Positions 56,762 to 64,000 of a stretch of 64,000 bases of DNA are shown here, one piece after another (the first letter of the stretch is position 1; the number at the start of each line of letters is the position of its first letter). This DNA comes from JAHEFT01 sp963700705 (GTDB taxonomy: Bacteria; Pseudomonadota; Gammaproteobacteria; Xanthomonadales; SZUA-36), in assembly GCA_963700705.1 (NCBI GenBank), contig CAVOYQ010000009.1:124001-188000 (forward strand), in the 5' to 3' direction. The translations under genes and the position numbers were made by a program. The notes beneath the pieces were generated by a model. It ran no database searches, was not told the DNA's origin, and saw only the letters and a list, made by a program, of their open reading frames with translations.

Positions 56762-59465
56762 AAAACCGCCCCAGCCGCTGCCGGATCCCCGCCAGGCGGA
56801 GTGCTTCCGCTTCCTGGCGAGTGATTACGATCCGTCCTCTGGGCTGGCGCGATTTTCCTATGCGTTTGACGACGGGCCCGAGCTGGTGGAGAGGCTGTCA
56901 TTTCCGCATGCACCCTGGCCTCCTGAGGCTTCCCGCCAGGACTGTTTTCGCCGGGCGCTGGAGATTCTCCACCTGGTCGCGGGCGTCAGCTATTACAAGG
57001 CGGGTCTGAGCCGGCGAATTGAATTGCCGCCCGGCCTGGCCATCGGCGGAGTTTCATCCTTCCTGACCGGGCTCTATGTGCAGGGATTGGCGGAATTGGG
57101 CTACGTCAACCGGGTTGACATAAAGGGCCGGGTTCATTTCCCCGGGGAACCGGAGCCCGCCCAGGCGGCCACGGCCCGGCCACTGATCCTGCCGGAGCGG
57201 GCGCTGGTTGCCATGGGCGGCGGCAAGGACAGCCTGGTCGGGCTGGACCGCCTGCAGAAAGCCGGCATCGAAGTCATGCCGGTATGTATCGGCGGCTCTG
57301 TTCTGATCAGCGATACCGTCAAGGCGACGGGCTTGCCGTTGATCCGGATCACGCGGGCGTTGGCGCCGGAACTGGCTGAAATGAACCGCGCAGGTGCGTG
57401 GAATGGACACATCCCGGTAACTGCAGTGAATTCCGCCATCCTGGTGTGTGCCGCCATTCTTTACGGATTCCGCTACGTCGTATTTTCCAACGAGCGCTCC
57501 GCCGATGAGGCCACCCTTGTGACTCCGGAAGGGGTGGAGGTCAATCACCAGTACAGCAAAAGCTCGGCCTTCGAAGCTTCATTCCGTCAGTTGATCGCTT
57601 CCCGGGTCAGCCCTGATATCGAGTATTTTTCGGTCCTTAGGCAGTTTTCGGAGCTCGGGATCGTCCGGCGTTTCAGCGCGATGAAAAAGTTTCATGCGGT
57701 TTACTCCAGCTGTAACCGGAATTTTCACCTCGATGGCCCCCGGATAGAGAAACGCTGGTGCCTTGACTGCCCCAAGTGCCGCTTTGCGGCGCTGAGTTTG
57801 GCGATGTTCCTGCCGCCGGGTGAAGTCACCGCCATCCAGGGCGGTGACCTGTTGAACGACCCGGCCCAGGAGGACGGATTCAGGGCGCTATGTGGTCTCG
57901 GGCGGGATAAACCGTTTGAGTGTGTGGGGGAGGCCGGCGAAAGCCGGACGGCCCTGGCCGCGCTGGGTCGCAGCGCTGACTGGTGCGGTCATGCCGTGGT
58001 GCGTGCGCTGTTGCCGGAACTTGGGCAGGTGGAAGTACCGCTTGTCGATACGCTGTTACAGCCCGCGGGCAGGCATTTCATTCCGCTCGACCTGCTCCGG
58101 CGTATGAACCTGGCCGATGCGGTTTCCGGCCGCGTGGCAATCCTCGGGATCGGGCGGGAAGGCCAGGCAGCCTGGCGCTTTCTGCGAATACATTACCCTG
58201 ACATGCAGATTTCCCTGGTGGCGGAAAACGCCCCTGATGAGGAGTTCAGGGAAAAATTAACGGACAATGACTCCCTGTTTATCGGTCCGCTGGCCGAAGC
58301 GGGCCTGGAACGTTTTGACACGCTGGTCCGTTCACCCGGGATCAGTCCCTACCGGAGCAGTCTGCAAAAGGCGCGGGAAGCCGGCGTCGCAATGACTTCG
58401 CCGAGCAACCTGTGGTTTGCAGCGCATCCCGACCAGAAGACCATTTGCGTGACCGGCACCAAGGGTAAAAGCACCACGTCGGCGTTGCTGGCGCATATGC
58501 TCAGGGCCTGTGGTTACCGGGTCCGGCTGGCCGGTAACATCGGCCTTCCCTTGCTGGATTGTGACGACCGGGAGGTCGATTGGTGGGTGGTTGAACTATC
58601 CAGTTACCAGTTGGCCGACCTGGAAGCGAATCCAACGATTTCGGTTATTCTGAATTTGACGCCGGAGCACCTGGATTGGCATGGCGGAGAAAGAAACTAT
58701 CGTGAAGACAAGTTGCGCCTGGCCAGGCTTTCCGGCCGGCAGCCACTGGTTGCAAACGCATCCGACGCGGTGCTGTCGGCTTCTCTTTCCGGCTACCGTA
58801 ACGCGGTCTGGTTCAATTCCCCCGGTGGCTTCCGGGTCGCTGGAGAGCGCCTGTTCGAAGGCGAAACTGTTTTGCAGCCGGATGTTCCTGAAGGACTACC
58901 CGGCGCGCATAACCTCTCCAATATCGCTGCGGCTTTAACCGTGCTGCGGGAAATCGGAGCGGACCTGTCCGCCGGGGTCAGCAGTATTGCCTCCTTCCGC
59001 AGCTTGTCTCACCGGCTGCAGACGGTTGGTGAAAAGGCGGGCGTGCGATATATCAATGACAGTATTGCCTCGACCCCTGTTGCAACCGTTGCCGCCCTCG
59101 AGGCCTTCGCCGGTCAGAGGATTACCCTGTTGGTGGGCGGACTTGACAGGGGGCTGGACTGGACACCCTACATCGCCCGGATGAAAATGATGCTGCCCGA
59201 CGCCATTATTGGCATTCCCGACAACGGGCCGCGCATTCTCCGTGAAATGAGGAAAGCCGGATTCAGTCCGGAAAGGGGTATTCATGAGGCGGCTGACCTG
59301 GCAGAGGCTGTCAGGCTGGCGGGAAACCTGGCATCTCCGGGAGGAGTGGTTTTATTATCGCCCGGTGCGCCCAGCTTCCCCAGGTACAAGGACTACCGTG
59401 ACCGGGGGCGACAGTTTACGCTATTGTCCGGGTTTGAATTTGACGAGCGGGATCCTTTTTCCTGA
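56754..59465 (+). CDS. murL-murD2: MurL-MurD2 fusion: UDP-MurNAc-L-Ala-L-Glu epimerase and L-glutamate ligase in one chain
   Basis: A 903-residue protein from the ATG at 56754. Residues about 1-455 match MurL, the ATP-dependent epimerase that turns the terminal L-Glu of UDP-MurNAc-L-Ala-L-Glu into D-Glu: VAMGGGKDSLVGLDRLQKAG (about 151-170), FSNERSADEATLV, NRNFHLDGPRIEKRWCLDCP with a CLDCPKC pair. Residues about 460-903 are a Mur ligase of MurD2 type: dinucleotide-like AILGIGREGQAAWRFL, ATP loop CVTGTKGKSTTSALLAHMLR (about 564), VVELSSYQLADLE, LNLTPEHLDWHG and GGLDRGLDW. In Xanthomonas oryzae these are separate adjacent genes that replace the glutamate racemase/MurD route. Here they are one open frame without break. 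Confidence 0.9.
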   Translation: MAEKPPQPLPDPRQAECFRFLASDYDPSSGLARFSYAFDDGPELVERLSFPHAPWPPEASRQDCFRRALEILHLVAGVSYYKAGLSRRIELPPGLAIGGVSSFLTGLYVQGLAELGYVNRVDIKGRVHFPGEPEPAQAATARPLILPERALVAMGGGKDSLVGLDRLQKAGIEVMPVCIGGSVLISDTVKATGLPLIRITRALAPELAEMNRAGAWNGHIPVTAVNSAILVCAAILYGFRYVVFSNERSADEATLVTPEGVEVNHQYSKSSAFEASFRQLIASRVSPDIEYFSVLRQFSELGIVRRFSAMKKFHAVYSSCNRNFHLDGPRIEKRWCLDCPKCRFAALSLAMFLPPGEVTAIQGGDLLNDPAQEDGFRALCGLGRDKPFECVGEAGESRTALAALGRSADWCGHAVVRALLPELGQVEVPLVDTLLQPAGRHFIPLDLLRRMNLADAVSGRVAILGIGREGQAAWRFLRIHYPDMQISLVAENAPDEEFREKLTDNDSLFIGPLAEAGLERFDTLVRSPGISPYRSSLQKAREAGVAMTSPSNLWFAAHPDQKTICVTGTKGKSTTSALLAHMLRACGYRVRLAGNIGLPLLDCDDREVDWWVVELSSYQLADLEANPTISVILNLTPEHLDWHGGERNYREDKLRLARLSGRQPLVANASDAVLSASLSGYRNAVWFNSPGGFRVAGERLFEGETVLQPDVPEGLPGAHNLSNIAAALTVLREIGADLSAGVSSIASFRSLSHRLQTVGEKAGVRYINDSIASTPVATVAALEAFAGQRITLLVGGLDRGLDWTPYIARMKMMLPDAIIGIPDNGPRILREMRKAGFSPERGIHEAADLAEAVRLAGNLASPGGVVLLSPGAPSFPRYKDYRDRGRQFTLLSGFEFDERDPFS

Positions 59466-59477
59466 AAGGCAAAAAAA

Positions 59478-59548
59478 GAGGCCGCGGGTCAGGGGTGAGG
59501 AGTGCAGATAATACCCTGTGGTTGAGGGAGAGACCATCCCGCGGCCTC
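59478..59548. other. structured inverted repeat between murL-murD2 and ppiB
   Basis: GAGGCCGCGGG (59478-59488) and its perfect complement (59538-59548) enclose 49 bases that themselves can pair (CAGGGGT with ACCCTG). Seven A's precede the left arm (59471-59477), so on the reverse strand the stem is followed by seven T. It could be a long-loop reverse terminator or a structured leader of ppiB on the forward strand. No known RNA family is recognised. Confidence 0.4.
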
Positions 59549-59611
59549 AGGTAAATAGACCGCACCACCAGTGAAAAAGTTGCAAAAAAAGATTAACAGG
59601 AGAAATTTAAC

Positions 59612-60124
59612 GTGAATGAGAATGTCCAGGCAGTCAGTGCGGTAATTCGTACGAATAAAGGTGATATTAAATTGCGGCTTTTTGCAGACAAAGCACCGGT
59701 AACAGTAGCTAATTTCGTTAATCTTGCAAAAAAAGGATATTACGACGGATTGACTTTCCATCGCGTGATTCCTGATTTCATGATCCAGGGAGGCTGTCCG
59801 CGTGGCACCGGAACCGGCGGACCGGGTTACCAGTTCGAGGACGAATGTACGCCAGAACTGAGGCATGACGCGCCGGGCAAATTGTCAATGGCCAACGCCG
59901 GTCCCGGCACCAATGGCAGCCAGTTTTTCATCACCCATGTTGCGACGCCCTGGCTGGACGGCAGGCATACCGTGTTCGGTGAAGTTCTGGATGCCGAAGA
60001 CCAGGCCGTGGTAGACGCTATTGCCGTGGGCGATATCCTGCAGTCCATTACGCTGGCTGGAGAAGAGGCTGTCCTGGCGGCCCAGGCCAATCGGGTCAAG
60101 GCCTGGAACGAGAGGCTGGGTTAG
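59612..60124 (+). CDS. ppiB: peptidyl-prolyl cis-trans isomerase B (cyclophilin)
   Basis: A 170-residue cytoplasmic cyclophilin. GDIKLRLFADKAPVTVANFV, GLTFHRVIPDFMIQGGCPRG, TGTGGPGYQFEDE and GTNGSQFFITHVATPWLDGRHTVFGEV-type blocks are complete (GSQFFITHVATPWLDGR, HTVFGEV), with the catalytic Arg in FHRV. It assists proline-limited folding. GTG start after CAGGAG. The first 120 bases are clearly richer in A/T codons than the rest. The stop codon abuts the repeat element at 60124. Confidence 0.93.
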   Translation: MNENVQAVSAVIRTNKGDIKLRLFADKAPVTVANFVNLAKKGYYDGLTFHRVIPDFMIQGGCPRGTGTGGPGYQFEDECTPELRHDAPGKLSMANAGPGTNGSQFFITHVATPWLDGRHTVFGEVLDAEDQAVVDAIAVGDILQSITLAGEEAVLAAQANRVKAWNERLG

Positions 60125-60284
60125 GAGCCTGTCTCACTTAACATGATCTACTGCGGAAAAGCCGAGTTTGGCCAGATTTCCCGCTCTTTATCGTTAAATA
60201 GCGGTGCTATTCGCCTCAAAAGACCGAAAAATCTGACTCAAATCGGCTTCCCTCGCTACGATCCTGTCAAGTCAGACAGGCTCC
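60124..60284. repeat. 161-bp element with terminal inverted repeats, copy 1
   Basis: Left end GGAGCCTGTCTCACTT (60124-60139) is the inverse of the right end (60269-60284) with one mismatch in 16. An internal palindrome AATAGC-GGT-GCTATT lies near 60199-60213. No coding capacity. The first base is the last base of the ppiB stop codon. It looks like a small mobile or REP-like intergenic element. Confidence 0.75.
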
Positions 60285-60405
60285 GGAGTCTGTCTCACTT
60301 AACATGATCTACTGCGGAAAAGCCGAGTTTGGCCAGATTTCCCGCTCTTTATCGTTAAATAGCGGTGCTATTCGCCTCAAAAGACCGAAAAATCTGACTC
60401 AAATC
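60285..60405. repeat. truncated tandem copy 2 of the 161-bp element
   Basis: Starts exactly 161 bases after copy 1. From 60290 to 60405 it is identical to 60129-60244, base for base; one base differs in the inverted-repeat end (GGAGTCTG for GGAGCCTG). The right-hand 40 bases, including the right inverted repeat, are missing. Confidence 0.8.
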
Positions 60406-60408
60406 TCT

Positions 60409-60423
60409 GGAGTCTGTCTGACT
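60409..60423. repeat. third partial end of the same repeat
   Basis: GGAGTCTGTCTGACT matches the left end of the element at 14 of 15 positions relative to copy 2 and runs into the ispB stop codon (60422-60424, reverse strand). Confidence 0.6.
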
Positions 60424-61432
60424 AATAGTTGCGGGAAACACTGTACGATGCGAGGTCCGCCATGGCATCTTTCCAGGCGGATTCTGCCAGCGGGGCGAGC
60501 GCCTGTTTTGCGGCCTCTGACCGGCGCCGGGCGACCGCCATGGATTCGTCCAGGGCTCCGCTGTCCCGGATCAACTCGAGGATTTGTTGCATCCGGTCTA
60601 TCCCCCCGTGACGGATCGACTCGTCGATCATGGCCTGGTGTTCCGGTTCGAGGCTTTTCCGGCCGAGGATCAGTGGCAGTGTAGGTTTGCCTTCGGCCAG
60701 GTCATCGCCGATGTTCTTTCCCAGGGTGCCCGCGCTGGCCGTGTAATCGAGAACATCGTCCGCCACCTGGAACGCAGCGCCCAGTTCGCGCCCGAATGCC
60801 GCCATCGGTGCTTCCAGCTCGGGTTTCCCGGCCAGAATGGCGCCGAGCTGGCAGGCTGCTTCAAACAGCTTGGCCGTTTTTTTCTCGATGACGCTGAAGT
60901 AACTCTTCTCGCTGACCTCCGGGTCGTGCAGGTTCAGCAGTTGTTCGACTTCACCTTCCGCGATGGTATTGGTCGCATCCGAGAGGACTTCCATCACGCG
61001 CATGGAATCGATCGTTACCATCATCTGGAAGCTGCGGGAATAGAGAAAATCACCGACCAGCACGCTGGCGGCGTTTCCCCATACGGCGTGCGCGGATTCC
61101 TGTCCTCGGCGCAGTTCGGATTCGTCAACCACGTCATCGTGCAGCAAAGTTGCGGTGTGGATGAATTCGATGATGGCCGCGGTCGTGATGTGCCTTTTTC
61201 CCCGGTAGCCGCAGGCCCGCGCGGATAACAACACAAGTATCGGGCGCAGCCGCTTGCCGCCGGAGCCGATGATGTACTCTGAAATTTGCCGGATCAGGAC
61301 CACGTTTGAATCCAGGCTTTCGCGTATCAGGCTGTTTACCGCTGACATTTCGTCAGCACACAAATCGAATACATGCTGGATATCAGTTGCGGTTGCAGCC
61401 TGGTCGTTTATCCGGACACTGGAATGGTCCAT
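60422..61432 (-). CDS. ispB: octaprenyl/polyprenyl diphosphate synthase
   Basis: A 336-residue trans-prenyltransferase that makes the ubiquinone side chain. The two aspartate-rich motifs are present: HDDVVDESELRRG (about residue 98) and QVADDVLDYTA (about 222). GSGGKRLRP and the KPTLPLIL block are also typical. The start is the ATG at 61432 with AAGGAAAAG upstream; an open frame extends 78 codons further but has no family similarity. Chain length (likely C40) is inferred from the IspB resemblance. Confidence 0.94.
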   Translation of the reverse strand: MDHSSVRINDQAATATDIQHVFDLCADEMSAVNSLIRESLDSNVVLIRQISEYIIGSGGKRLRPILVLLSARACGYRGKRHITTAAIIEFIHTATLLHDDVVDESELRRGQESAHAVWGNAASVLVGDFLYSRSFQMMVTIDSMRVMEVLSDATNTIAEGEVEQLLNLHDPEVSEKSYFSVIEKKTAKLFEAACQLGAILAGKPELEAPMAAFGRELGAAFQVADDVLDYTASAGTLGKNIGDDLAEGKPTLPLILGRKSLEPEHQAMIDESIRHGGIDRMQQILELIRDSGALDESMAVARRRSEAAKQALAPLAESAWKDAMADLASYSVSRNY

Positions 61433-61529
61433 TCTTTTCCTTGTTGCGGGATTTGGACAATTATAATTCCGGCCGGTATGAACACAAGGCCGATACACAT
61501 ATAATGCCATCCCGTCCAGGAGTCCGACC

Positions 61530-62705
61530 TTGTCTTCAAAGAAAGAAAAATCCAGGGAACTGAGATACGCCGCCACGCTTTCAGGTGTTATCACGCTCCG
61601 CATGCTTGGATTGTTCCTGATACTTCCCGTTTTCATGATCCTGTCGGCGGGGATGCCGGGCTTCACAGCGCAGTCTGCCGGCCTTGCCGTTGGGATCTAT
61701 GGATTGACCCAGGCCATTCTCCAGCAGCCTTTTGGCTGGCTGTCCGACCGTTGGGGAAGAAAACCGGTGCTGATGTTGGGGCTTGGCCTGTTTGCCGTGG
61801 GCGGAGTGGTGGCGGCGACGGCGGAGTCGATGAATATGCTGATCGTCGGCCGCGCACTGCAAGGTTGCGGAGCGATTGCAGGCGTCGCGATGGCGTTGGC
61901 CGCCGACCTGACCCGCCCGGAGCGCCGGCCGGTCATCATGGCGATTATCGGGATCGGTATTGGCGGTGCATTTTTACTGTCCATGGGGCTTTCGGTTCCG
62001 CTGGCTACACTGCTCGGATTGCAGGGGCTCTTCTGGCTGACCGTGGTGTTCGCGATTTCGGGCATGGGGCTGGTATTTACACTTCCAGGACCTGAACCGC
62101 AGGCGGAGGAAGTGGCATTGGAGCATGAATACCACATGCGCCCGGTCTGGATGTTGTCGTTCAGCGTCTTTCTGCTCCATTCAGTCATGACGCTGCTGTT
62201 TGTCACGCTGCCGCCCATGCTGGTGGGTGATTTCGGTTTCGTGCTTTCTTCGCATTGGAAAATTTATCTTCCGGCCATGCTGGGTTCGATCGTGCTGATG
62301 CTGCCTGTTCTGCGGCGGGTCGGGGCGAACCTGTCCGAGCGCAGTGCGTTGCCGTGGGCGTTCCTGGTATTGGCCTTTGCGATGGGCGTTTTGCCCTTGA
62401 GCGCGAACCTGGCCGCGCTCGGTACGGTTCTCGCGGTTTATTTTCTCGGCTTCAATATTCTCGAGGCATCCATGCCCTCGCTGCTTTCCCGGATTACCGG
62501 CAGCCGGGGCAGGGGGCGCAGGTTGGGTATCTACAGTACATTCCAATTCCTCGGCGCTTTTGCGGGCGGGGTGCTGGGTGGCTGGATGCTCAGCCGCTTC
62601 GGAAGCCAGGCGGCATTATTCGCTGCGAGCACAGCCAGTTTGTGCTGGGGAATCGTTTTGAAACTCACCTCAAAGGGTGTTTTTCCGACAGGAGCGGTCC
62701 GGTGA
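61530..62705 (+). CDS. MFS transporter of the type found next to ssb
   Basis: A 391-residue major facilitator with a TTG start. ITLRMLGLFLILPVFMILSA, GLTQAILQQPFGWLSDRWGR, KPVLMLGLGLFAVGGVVAAT and RALQGCGAIAGVAMALAADL place it with the YajR-like drug/H+ antiporter group, without the C-terminal YAM domain. MFS genes of this type precede ssb in many gammaproteobacteria, as here (42 bases). Substrate unknown. Confidence 0.88.
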   Translation: MSSKKEKSRELRYAATLSGVITLRMLGLFLILPVFMILSAGMPGFTAQSAGLAVGIYGLTQAILQQPFGWLSDRWGRKPVLMLGLGLFAVGGVVAATAESMNMLIVGRALQGCGAIAGVAMALAADLTRPERRPVIMAIIGIGIGGAFLLSMGLSVPLATLLGLQGLFWLTVVFAISGMGLVFTLPGPEPQAEEVALEHEYHMRPVWMLSFSVFLLHSVMTLLFVTLPPMLVGDFGFVLSSHWKIYLPAMLGSIVLMLPVLRRVGANLSERSALPWAFLVLAFAMGVLPLSANLAALGTVLAVYFLGFNILEASMPSLLSRITGSRGRGRRLGIYSTFQFLGAFAGGVLGGWMLSRFGSQAALFAASTASLCWGIVLKLTSKGVFPTGAVR

Positions 62706-62747
62706 CTGTGCTACACTTTCTGTCATCGATTTTTAAGGAGGTGCCTG

Positions 62748-63218
62748 ATGGCGCGTGGTGTAAATAAAGTCATTCTGGTCGGAAACCTGGGCGCGGATCC
62801 CGAGACCCGCTACACGGCGAGTGGTGCGGCCATAACCAATATCAATATCGCTACCAGCGAGTCCTGGAAAGACAAGCAGACCGGCGAAAACCAGGAGCGT
62901 ACCGAGTGGCACCGGGTGGTGTTTTTCAACCGCCTGGCCGAGATAGCCGGAGAATATCTGCGCAAAGGAAGCCAGGTGTATGTTGAAGGTTCGCTTCGCA
63001 CGCGCAAATGGCAAGGCCAGGACGGGCAGGACCGGTACACGACCGAAGTAGTTGCCAGCGAGATGCAAATGTTGGGCAGTCGCCAGGGCGAAGGGTCATC
63101 ACAACCCGCCGGCGGGGGGTTCCGGGACAACAAGCCGGCGCGTACAAGCCAGGCCCCGGCCCAGTCGGCCCCTGCTCCGGTTGACGATAACTTTGCAGAA
63201 GACGACATCCCGTTCTGA
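62748..63218 (+). CDS. ssb: single-stranded DNA-binding protein
   Basis: A 156-residue SSB with an OB fold (MARGVNKVILVGNLGADPET, ERTEWHRVVFFNRLAEIAGE, YVEGSLRTRKWQGQDGQDRY), a Gly/Pro/Gln-rich linker and the conserved acidic protein-docking tip DDIPF. A strong ribosome site (TAAGGAGG) precedes the ATG. It protects single-stranded DNA in replication and repair. Confidence 0.97.
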   Translation: MARGVNKVILVGNLGADPETRYTASGAAITNINIATSESWKDKQTGENQERTEWHRVVFFNRLAEIAGEYLRKGSQVYVEGSLRTRKWQGQDGQDRYTTEVVASEMQMLGSRQGEGSSQPAGGGFRDNKPARTSQAPAQSAPAPVDDNFAEDDIPF

Positions 63219-63273
63219 CCCGCCAGTGGAAGGCATCGCAATTTATGGCGATGCAGTCCACCAGGAATAAATC

Positions 63274-64000
63274 ATGCGTACTCTGCTTGTAACCGGCGGC
63301 GCCGGGTTCATAGGCGGCAACTATGTGTTGCGCAGTCTTTCGCAAAACGATGACCTGCGCATAGTAAACCTGGATGCGCTGACCTACGCCGGAAATCTGG
63401 ATACCCTGACCTCGCTGCGGGATTCCGCCAGGCATGTCTTTATCCATGGAGACATCGGCGACGCCGGCCTGGTAGCCGGGATTATCGACCAGTACCAGCC
63501 TGACGCGGTGGTAAATTTTGCCGCGGAGAGCCACGTGGACCGTTCGATAGACGGGCCTGCGGCGTTTGTCGAGACAAACGTGGTCGGCACTTTGAACCTG
63601 CTGCAATGCGCCCTGGATTGGTGGAAAGCATCGTCCGGATCAACACAGTCGGCGTTCCGGTTTTTGCATGTTTCCACCGACGAGGTTTACGGCAGCCTGG
63701 GAGATGTCGGGGCATTCATGGAAACGACACCGTATGCGCCCAACTCGCCCTACGCGGCTTCAAAAGCATCTTCCGACCACCTGGTGCGAGCGTTCAATCA
63801 CACGTACGGAATGCCCACGCTGACCACCAACTGTTCAAACAATTACGGTCCGTTCCAGTTTCCGGAAAAGCTCATTCCGCTGATGATACTCAACGCGCTG
63901 GAATTCAAGCCGCTCCCCGTGTATGGCGACGGTCTTCAGGTCAGGGACTGGTTGTTCGTCGATGACCACGTGGATGCGATCAACGGCGTACTTGCAAAGG
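63274..64000 (+). CDS. rfbB: dTDP-glucose 4,6-dehydratase, 5' part
   Basis: 242 codons run off the window end. MRTLLVTGGAGFIGGNYVLR is the NAD-binding start, NFAAESHVDRSIDGPAAFVE and FLHVSTDEVYGSLG (with the Thr-Asp-Glu of the dehydratase) are family hallmarks, and SPYAASKASSDHLVRAF holds the Tyr-x3-Lys catalytic pair. It converts dTDP-glucose to the 4-keto-6-deoxy intermediate for dTDP-rhamnose and other deoxysugars, so it likely begins a surface-glycan cluster continuing beyond the window. Confidence 0.95.
   Translation, partial: MRTLLVTGGAGFIGGNYVLRSLSQNDDLRIVNLDALTYAGNLDTLTSLRDSARHVFIHGDIGDAGLVAGIIDQYQPDAVVNFAAESHVDRSIDGPAAFVETNVVGTLNLLQCALDWWKASSGSTQSAFRFLHVSTDEVYGSLGDVGAFMETTPYAPNSPYAASKASSDHLVRAFNHTYGMPTLTTNCSNNYGPFQFPEKLIPLMILNALEFKPLPVYGDGLQVRDWLFVDDHVDAINGVLAK

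Noticed and set aside
61433..61666. N-terminal extension of ispB (78 extra codons)
   Set aside because: The extension overlaps the divergent MFS gene and lacks family similarity; the ATG at 61432 has a ribosome site and gives the normal IspB length.
1..64000. tRNA genes, CRISPR arrays, prophage or full insertion sequences
   Set aside because: No cloverleaf with a T-arm consensus, no regularly spaced repeats and no transposase, integrase or phage structural gene were seen on either strand.

Overview
The window is chromosomal DNA of a GC-rich gammaproteobacterium, probably an uncultured relative of the Xanthomonadales/Woeseiales group. The reasons are the MurL and MurD2 domains (described from Xanthomonas), an aspartate kinase of the type fused to diaminopimelate decarboxylase in Xanthomonas, a TolB-domain/TPR membrane protein, FecI/FecR plus TonB receptors, and a CysD-CysNC sulfate activation operon. 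I see no tRNA, rRNA, CRISPR array, prophage or intact transposase. The taxonomic placement is inference from gene content only.

Layout. 0-4 kb: tail of a membrane methyltransferase, a 45-aa membrane peptide, and a reverse-strand lipid-transport (MCE/Mla-like) ABC operon. 4-13.8 kb: VapBC, a TolB/TPR protein, an M13 peptidase, a RetSat-type oxidoreductase whose 5' end holds a MITE-like insertion, YbaN, an alpha/beta hydrolase, HicAB and a small secreted acidic protein. 13.9-21.2 kb: an MFS pump, cysD-cysNC, a DUF389 membrane protein, an outer-membrane barrel and a sulfotransferase, i.e. PAPS synthesis next to a likely PAPS user. 21.3-26.4 kb: two convergent TonB-dependent receptors. 26.5-36.7 kb: surface glycan genes (beta-propeller transferase-like, flippase, GT4, CDP-glycerol transferase-like) coupled to an RND efflux tripartite set. 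36.8-41.4 kb: ECF sigma/FecR pair, DUF6498, DUF2891 and a membrane-anchored LuxR-type regulator. 41.5-48.4 kb: a Czc/Cus-like heavy-metal RND operon with DUF3240 and a nucleotidyltransferase. 48.4-52.4 kb: serine hydrolase, sugar/choline-kinase-like phosphotransferase, and an octaheme tetrathionate-reductase-family cytochrome. 52.8-64 kb: mostly housekeeping genes (EF-G-like GTPase, aspartate kinase, a MurL-MurD2 fusion, ppiB, ispB, MFS, ssb, rfbB).

A striking feature is the number of broken reading frames: about eighteen genes between 0.4 and 50.7 kb need one or more single-base corrections, while the 50.8-64 kb block is clean. At most breaks the correction is +1 or -1 in a short run of identical bases, which points to read/consensus error. 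True decay of accessory genes is not excluded. In the list, genes with one break are typed CDS and genes with two or more are typed pseudogene; coordinates span the whole reconstructed gene.

The most interesting items are the single-chain MurL-MurD2 fusion overlapping an aspartate kinase that keeps only a stub of its usual partner, the MITE-like insertion read through in the RetSat gene, the inverted-repeat element duplicated between the stop codons of ppiB and ispB, the FecR with an STN-like C-terminus, and a 120-base tract of 23% GC inside a GC-rich phosphotransferase gene.
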